Assembly: GCA_002414665.1 (NCBI GenBank)
Contig: DIAF01000039.1
Span: 266,219 to 282,673 of the forward strand
Reading direction: 5' to 3'
Length of the DNA: 16,455 nt
Source: Halieaceae bacterium UBA5085
GTDB lineage: Bacteria > Pseudomonadota > Gammaproteobacteria > Pseudomonadales > Halieaceae
Shown here: one piece after another, positions 13,695 to 16,455 of the stretch
Layout: each line of letters starts with the position of its first letter
Position numbering within the stretch: the stretch's first letter is position 1
The notes under the pieces: generated by a model
Databases searched by the model: none
The model's input: only the letters and a program-made list of their open reading frames with translations
What the model was told of the DNA's origin: nothing
Program-made: the position numbers and the translations under genes

Positions 13695-14984
13695 CTACAG
13701 CGCCACCTGCGCGGTCAACCAGACTTTGTCAGTATCCCGATAGGCGGGTTGTCCATCGCCTTCAAAGAAGGCCGCCTTCAGCTCCAGCGACACACTGGGG
13801 GTGAGGGTCCACCCAAGGAGCAGGTCCAGCTCCGAACCGAGGCCACGACGGTGCTTGTCGGTGCGGAAGTCGTGGTAGACCGCGCGCCAGTTGAGGCTGT
13901 CGCGCCGCCCCGACACGGCAAACCAGGTATCGCGGATACCGTCGCCCGGCGTACCCAGAAACTTGTCGGCCCAGCCCTGGAACTTGTGCAGGGTGGCGAG
14001 CGGCGTGCGGAAACCTTCGCCGTTGTCACTGCCCAAGACCTCATAGCCCAGCTCCAGCTTGGCCAGCGGCATGGTCCAGCCCGCATCCACGTTGTAGTAG
14101 GTTGCGCGGTAGCTGGCCGGGTTGTCACCGGCATCGGACTGGGTTGCGAGCGCCATATTCAGGTTGAAACCCGACCACTGGCCGCTGTATTCCACGCCCA
14201 CGGTGTCTGTGGCGTTCGCAATGGTGAGGGCCGGCGCGTAGTTGGCGTCACTGTCGATATCCAGCAGATAGACAAAGCCCGAGAGGCGCTGTTTCTCCGC
14301 CGGTGAGAACGTGGCGCGCAAGAGACCGATGTCGCCATCCCAATCCGCAGGCTGTGCGCCATCGTCGGGCCCGAAAATGCGCTGGACGCGGTACACATAG
14401 CTGGCATCCAGCTGCAGGCCGCTGGCGGGCTGCCATTGTGCACGCAGGCCGTCGTAGGTCTGTTCATTCTGGCGCCAGACCACGTTGCCCACAAACCGGT
14501 GATTGCCGTGCAGAATACGCTGGCGACCCAGGGTGCCGTGCAGCGCACCCGCGCGGTAGTCGAGCTGTGCGCGGTTCACCTCGGTGCCCTCGGGATCCGC
14601 CACCACGGGGTAGCGCAGTTCACCGTTGGTGGTGGAGTTGTAGAGGTCATTGCCCAGCGCCGTGACGTCATCAATCTCGAGTTCAAATGACACCCCCGCC
14701 CAGGCGGCCGACGCCAGGGTCAGCCGTGAACGCAGGGTGGAGGCCAGCGCGGTATCTGCCAGGGGCTCCTGATCCACGTATTCCAGTCGGTAGCGAAAAT
14801 CCAGATGGGCACTGCCATCGCTGATCATGCCCACCACACTGTCGGTGCTGTCACCGGCCGCAAAGCCCGGCAACGCAGCAAGGCTGACGGCGCCCAGCAG
14901 CAGGCAACGAATACTGTTGGCGAGAACGTTTGGGGCCCCGCAGGGCCCCTTCACGTTGTTGCCGTTTGACAACCGCGAACGCAT
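13695..14984 (-). CDS. Outer-membrane porin, alginate-export (AlgE-like) type
   Basis: The 429-residue protein has a hydrophobic signal segment at about residues 25-43 (IRCLLLGAVSLAALPGFA, cleavage near AxA-G), preceded by a long hydrophilic stretch. The mature part opens HLDFRYRLEYVDQEPLADTALASTLRSRLTL, the RxRYE...A...TLRTRL style of the alginate-export porin family. Alternating amphipathic strands follow (for example LDASYVYRVQRIF, FNLNMALATQ, AKLELGYEVLG) up to a C-terminal VWLTAQVAL. The last residue is Leu, not the usual Phe. The ATG at 14984 is one base after the nirS stop; AAGGAC lies about 10 bases upstream. The porin may pass small anions or other solutes; a link to nitrite uptake is only contextual. 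No alginate genes are present here. Confidence 0.8.
   Translation of the reverse strand: MRSRLSNGNNVKGPCGAPNVLANSIRCLLLGAVSLAALPGFAAGDSTDSVVGMISDGSAHLDFRYRLEYVDQEPLADTALASTLRSRLTLASAAWAGVSFELEIDDVTALGNDLYNSTTNGELRYPVVADPEGTEVNRAQLDYRAGALHGTLGRQRILHGNHRFVGNVVWRQNEQTYDGLRAQWQPASGLQLDASYVYRVQRIFGPDDGAQPADWDGDIGLLRATFSPAEKQRLSGFVYLLDIDSDANYAPALTIANATDTVGVEYSGQWSGFNLNMALATQSDAGDNPASYRATYYNVDAGWTMPLAKLELGYEVLGSDNGEGFRTPLATLHKFQGWADKFLGTPGDGIRDTWFAVSGRRDSLNWRAVYHDFRTDKHRRGLGSELDLLLGWTLTPSVSLELKAAFFEGDGQPAYRDTDKVWLTAQVAL
14925..14957. repeat. Strong nested GC hairpin at the nirS/porin junction
   Basis: Inner stem GGGGCCC (14932-14938), loop CGCA, GGGCCCC (14943-14949). An outer pair AACGT (14925-14929) and ACGTT (14953-14957) surrounds it with 2- and 3-base bulges. 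It lies 27-60 bases into the porin reading frame, between its ATG and the signal peptide. No T-run follows. It could slow translation of the porin, protect the nirS message, or partly terminate transcription after nirS. Confidence 0.75.
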
Positions 14985-14985
14985 A

Positions 14986-16455
14986 TCAGTAGATGTCCTT
15001 GCGCGTGTTGAACACGTTGAATTTGCCGGTAGGTGTTACCAGGCGTGGGTCCTTGATGACATGCTTCAGCTTGCGCGTCTTGTCATCCACAACCACGATG
15101 GCAGACACCTGCTCCATGCCGTTCCAGACCGAGAACCAGACCTCATCACCTGCCGCATTGTACTCCGGCTGCACCACGCGCGCGGGCCCCTCTTCGATCC
15201 CCGCCCACTTGGCAATCGGGAGTACTTCATAGCCCGCGTCAAAGTCGTCGATATTGTAGACGGCAGCCGACTGGCTCACGCTCTCCTGCGGGTGCAGGGT
15301 ATTGTCCACCCACAGGTTACGCGATTTCGGGTGCGTCTTGACGAACAGCGAGCCACCGCCCTGCGCTTTCAGGGTGCGCACGACTTTCCAGGCCTGCTCC
15401 GGGTGGTTTTCCGGATCCGTGCCGATGAAGGTCATGTTCTCGTTACCCAGCGCCGAGGTGACCCAGACAGGCCCGAATTCCGGGTCGACCAGATTGGCGC
15501 CGCGCCCGGGGTGGGGAATCTTGGTCACGTCCACCAGGGCCTCGATATTCCGGTCACGGGAGTCCACCACCGCAATCTTGTCGGACTGGTTGGCGGCCGT
15601 GAGGAAGTAGCGGTGGCTGGCGTCCCAGCCGCCGTCATGAAGGAAACGTGCCGCTTCCAGGGTCGTGACGGACAGCGCATCGAGGTTACTGTAGTCAACC
15701 AGCAGGATCTTGCCGGTCTCCTTCACATTGACGATGAACTCGGGATGTTCGTGGGACGCCACAATCGCCGCCACACGCGGTTCCGGGTGGTACTCCTGGG
15801 TGTCAACCGTCATACCGCGGGTCGACATGATCTTGGTCGGCTCCAGCGTAGCGCCGTCCATCAGCACGTATTGTGGGGGCCAGTAGGCGCCTGCAATCGC
15901 GATCTTGTCTTCGTAGCCGGGGAACTTGGAAGTCTCGACGGAGCGCGCCTCGAGACCGATCTTGACCGTGGCCACACGCTGCGGCGGGTTCATATAAAGG
16001 TCAATCATGTCGATCTTGGCATCGCGGCCAATGGTGTACACATAGCGCCCGGAGTGAGAAGCCCGCGAGATGTGCACCGCGTAACCGGTTTGCAGGATCG
16101 TGATGATGTCCTTGCTGTCACCGTCGATCAGGGCGATTTCACCGGAATCCCGCAGGGTTACCGAGAAGATGTTGTCCACATCGTAGCTGTGCTGCGGCTT
16201 GGAGGGACGCTCGGACTCAGGCACCAGGACTTCCCAGGTGTCCATCATCTCGGCCATGCCCCACTCCGGAGGTGCCGGCGGTTCGTGCTGCAGGAAGCGC
16301 GCCATGATGTCGATCTGTTCTTCGGTGAAGTCGCCGGAGGTGCCCCAGTTGGGCATACCGCCGGGTGAACCGTAGTTGATCAGCACTTTGAGAAACTCGG
16401 TGCCGCGCTCCTGGGTGATGTCCGGGGTCAGCGGCTTGCCGGTGGCGCCCTTGCG
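14986..16455 (-). CDS. nirS: Cytochrome cd1 nitrite reductase NirS (5' end beyond window)
   Basis: The visible 489 residues are the end of the heme c domain and the complete eight-bladed heme d1 propeller of the periplasmic NO-forming nitrite reductase. I recognise GMPNWGTSG, whose Met is the heme c ligand in Pseudomonas NirS; TGYAVHISR, whose His (codon 16072-16074) is the proximal heme d1 ligand; and the two active-site histidines in VASHEHPEF (codon 15751-15753) and WDASHRYF. Other NirS wording includes AGAYWPPQYVLMDG, DTQEYHPEPRVAAI, PHPGRGAN and KTRKLKHVIKDPRLVTPTGKFNVFNT near the C-terminus. These histidines distinguish it from most NirN/NirF-like d1 proteins. It reduces nitrite to NO in denitrification. 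The signal peptide and CxxCH heme c site are outside the window. The next gene downstream is a porin, not a d1-heme biosynthesis gene. Confidence 0.97.
   Translation of the reverse strand, partial: RKGATGKPLTPDITQERGTEFLKVLINYGSPGGMPNWGTSGDFTEEQIDIMARFLQHEPPAPPEWGMAEMMDTWEVLVPESERPSKPQHSYDVDNIFSVTLRDSGEIALIDGDSKDIITILQTGYAVHISRASHSGRYVYTIGRDAKIDMIDLYMNPPQRVATVKIGLEARSVETSKFPGYEDKIAIAGAYWPPQYVLMDGATLEPTKIMSTRGMTVDTQEYHPEPRVAAIVASHEHPEFIVNVKETGKILLVDYSNLDALSVTTLEAARFLHDGGWDASHRYFLTAANQSDKIAVVDSRDRNIEALVDVTKIPHPGRGANLVDPEFGPVWVTSALGNENMTFIGTDPENHPEQAWKVVRTLKAQGGGSLFVKTHPKSRNLWVDNTLHPQESVSQSAAVYNIDDFDAGYEVLPIAKWAGIEEGPARVVQPEYNAAGDEVWFSVWNGMEQVSAIVVVDDKTRKLKHVIKDPRLVTPTGKFNVFNTRKDIY

Noticed and set aside
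14827..16368. 513-residue open frame on the plus strand across nirS
   Set aside because: It lies opposite the clearly recognised nirS and porin start; composition is rich in His, Arg and Val with no family pattern, as expected for the antisense of a GC-rich gene.
1..16455. Insertion sequences, integrase, CRISPR, tRNA or prophage genes
   Set aside because: No transposase, integrase, terminal inverted repeats, spaced direct-repeat array or cloverleaf was seen; gene spacing and base composition look uniform.

Overview
The window is GC-rich, tightly packed bacterial chromosome, coding almost throughout. No mobile element, CRISPR array, tRNA or rRNA was seen. The mix of acyl-CoA catabolic genes (two AMP-forming CoA ligases, two SDRs, MaoC/FAS1-type hydratases, an ACAD10/11-type acyl-CoA dehydrogenase, an APH-type kinase and a luciferase-like monooxygenase) beside a cytochrome cd1 nitrite reductase suggests a free-living, facultatively denitrifying proteobacterium. 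A marine gammaproteobacterium of the Halieaceae type is my best guess; this is inference from gene content and style only.

Region A (1-4189). A five-gene minus-strand operon runs SDR, SnoaL-like protein, AMP-dependent acyl-CoA ligase, FAS1-type/MaoC N-terminal hydratase, MaoC-type hydratase (cut by the left edge). A TetR regulator is transcribed divergently. A perfect 12-1-12 palindrome at 3458-3482 lies between them and is a strong operator candidate. The genes overlap by ATGA or are separated by 32 bp or less. This looks like a pathway that activates an organic acid to its CoA thioester and processes it by hydration or oxidation.

Region B (4200-11597). A six-gene minus-strand operon runs SDR, APH-family kinase, AMP-dependent ligase, TetR, alpha/beta hydrolase, LLM flavin monooxygenase. 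An ACAD10/11-type acyl-CoA dehydrogenase is transcribed divergently across a 193-bp regulatory region with a promoter and dyad. Kinase + ACAD + SDR + ligase matches the logic of the Pseudomonas lva (levulinate) pathway and of mammalian ACAD10/ACAD11, in which 4-hydroxyacyl-CoAs are phosphorylated and then rearranged. The added LLM oxygenase and hydrolase would fit an upstream ketone-to-lactone-to-hydroxyacid route. I regard this combination as the most interesting system in the window.

Region C (11642-13067). A small minus-strand operon encodes a DUF1330 protein and two carboxymuconolactone-decarboxylase/AhpD-like proteins. One of the pair has CxxC; the other has lost both cysteines.

Region D (13291-16455). 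A bacteriohemerythrin with all seven diiron ligands points toward a minus-strand pair: nirS (heme d1 domain and end of the c domain; the 5' end is beyond the window) followed one base later by an outer-membrane porin of the alginate-export type. A strong GC hairpin sits just inside the porin gene. Region D suggests nitrite respiration with nearby O2/NO-binding capacity.
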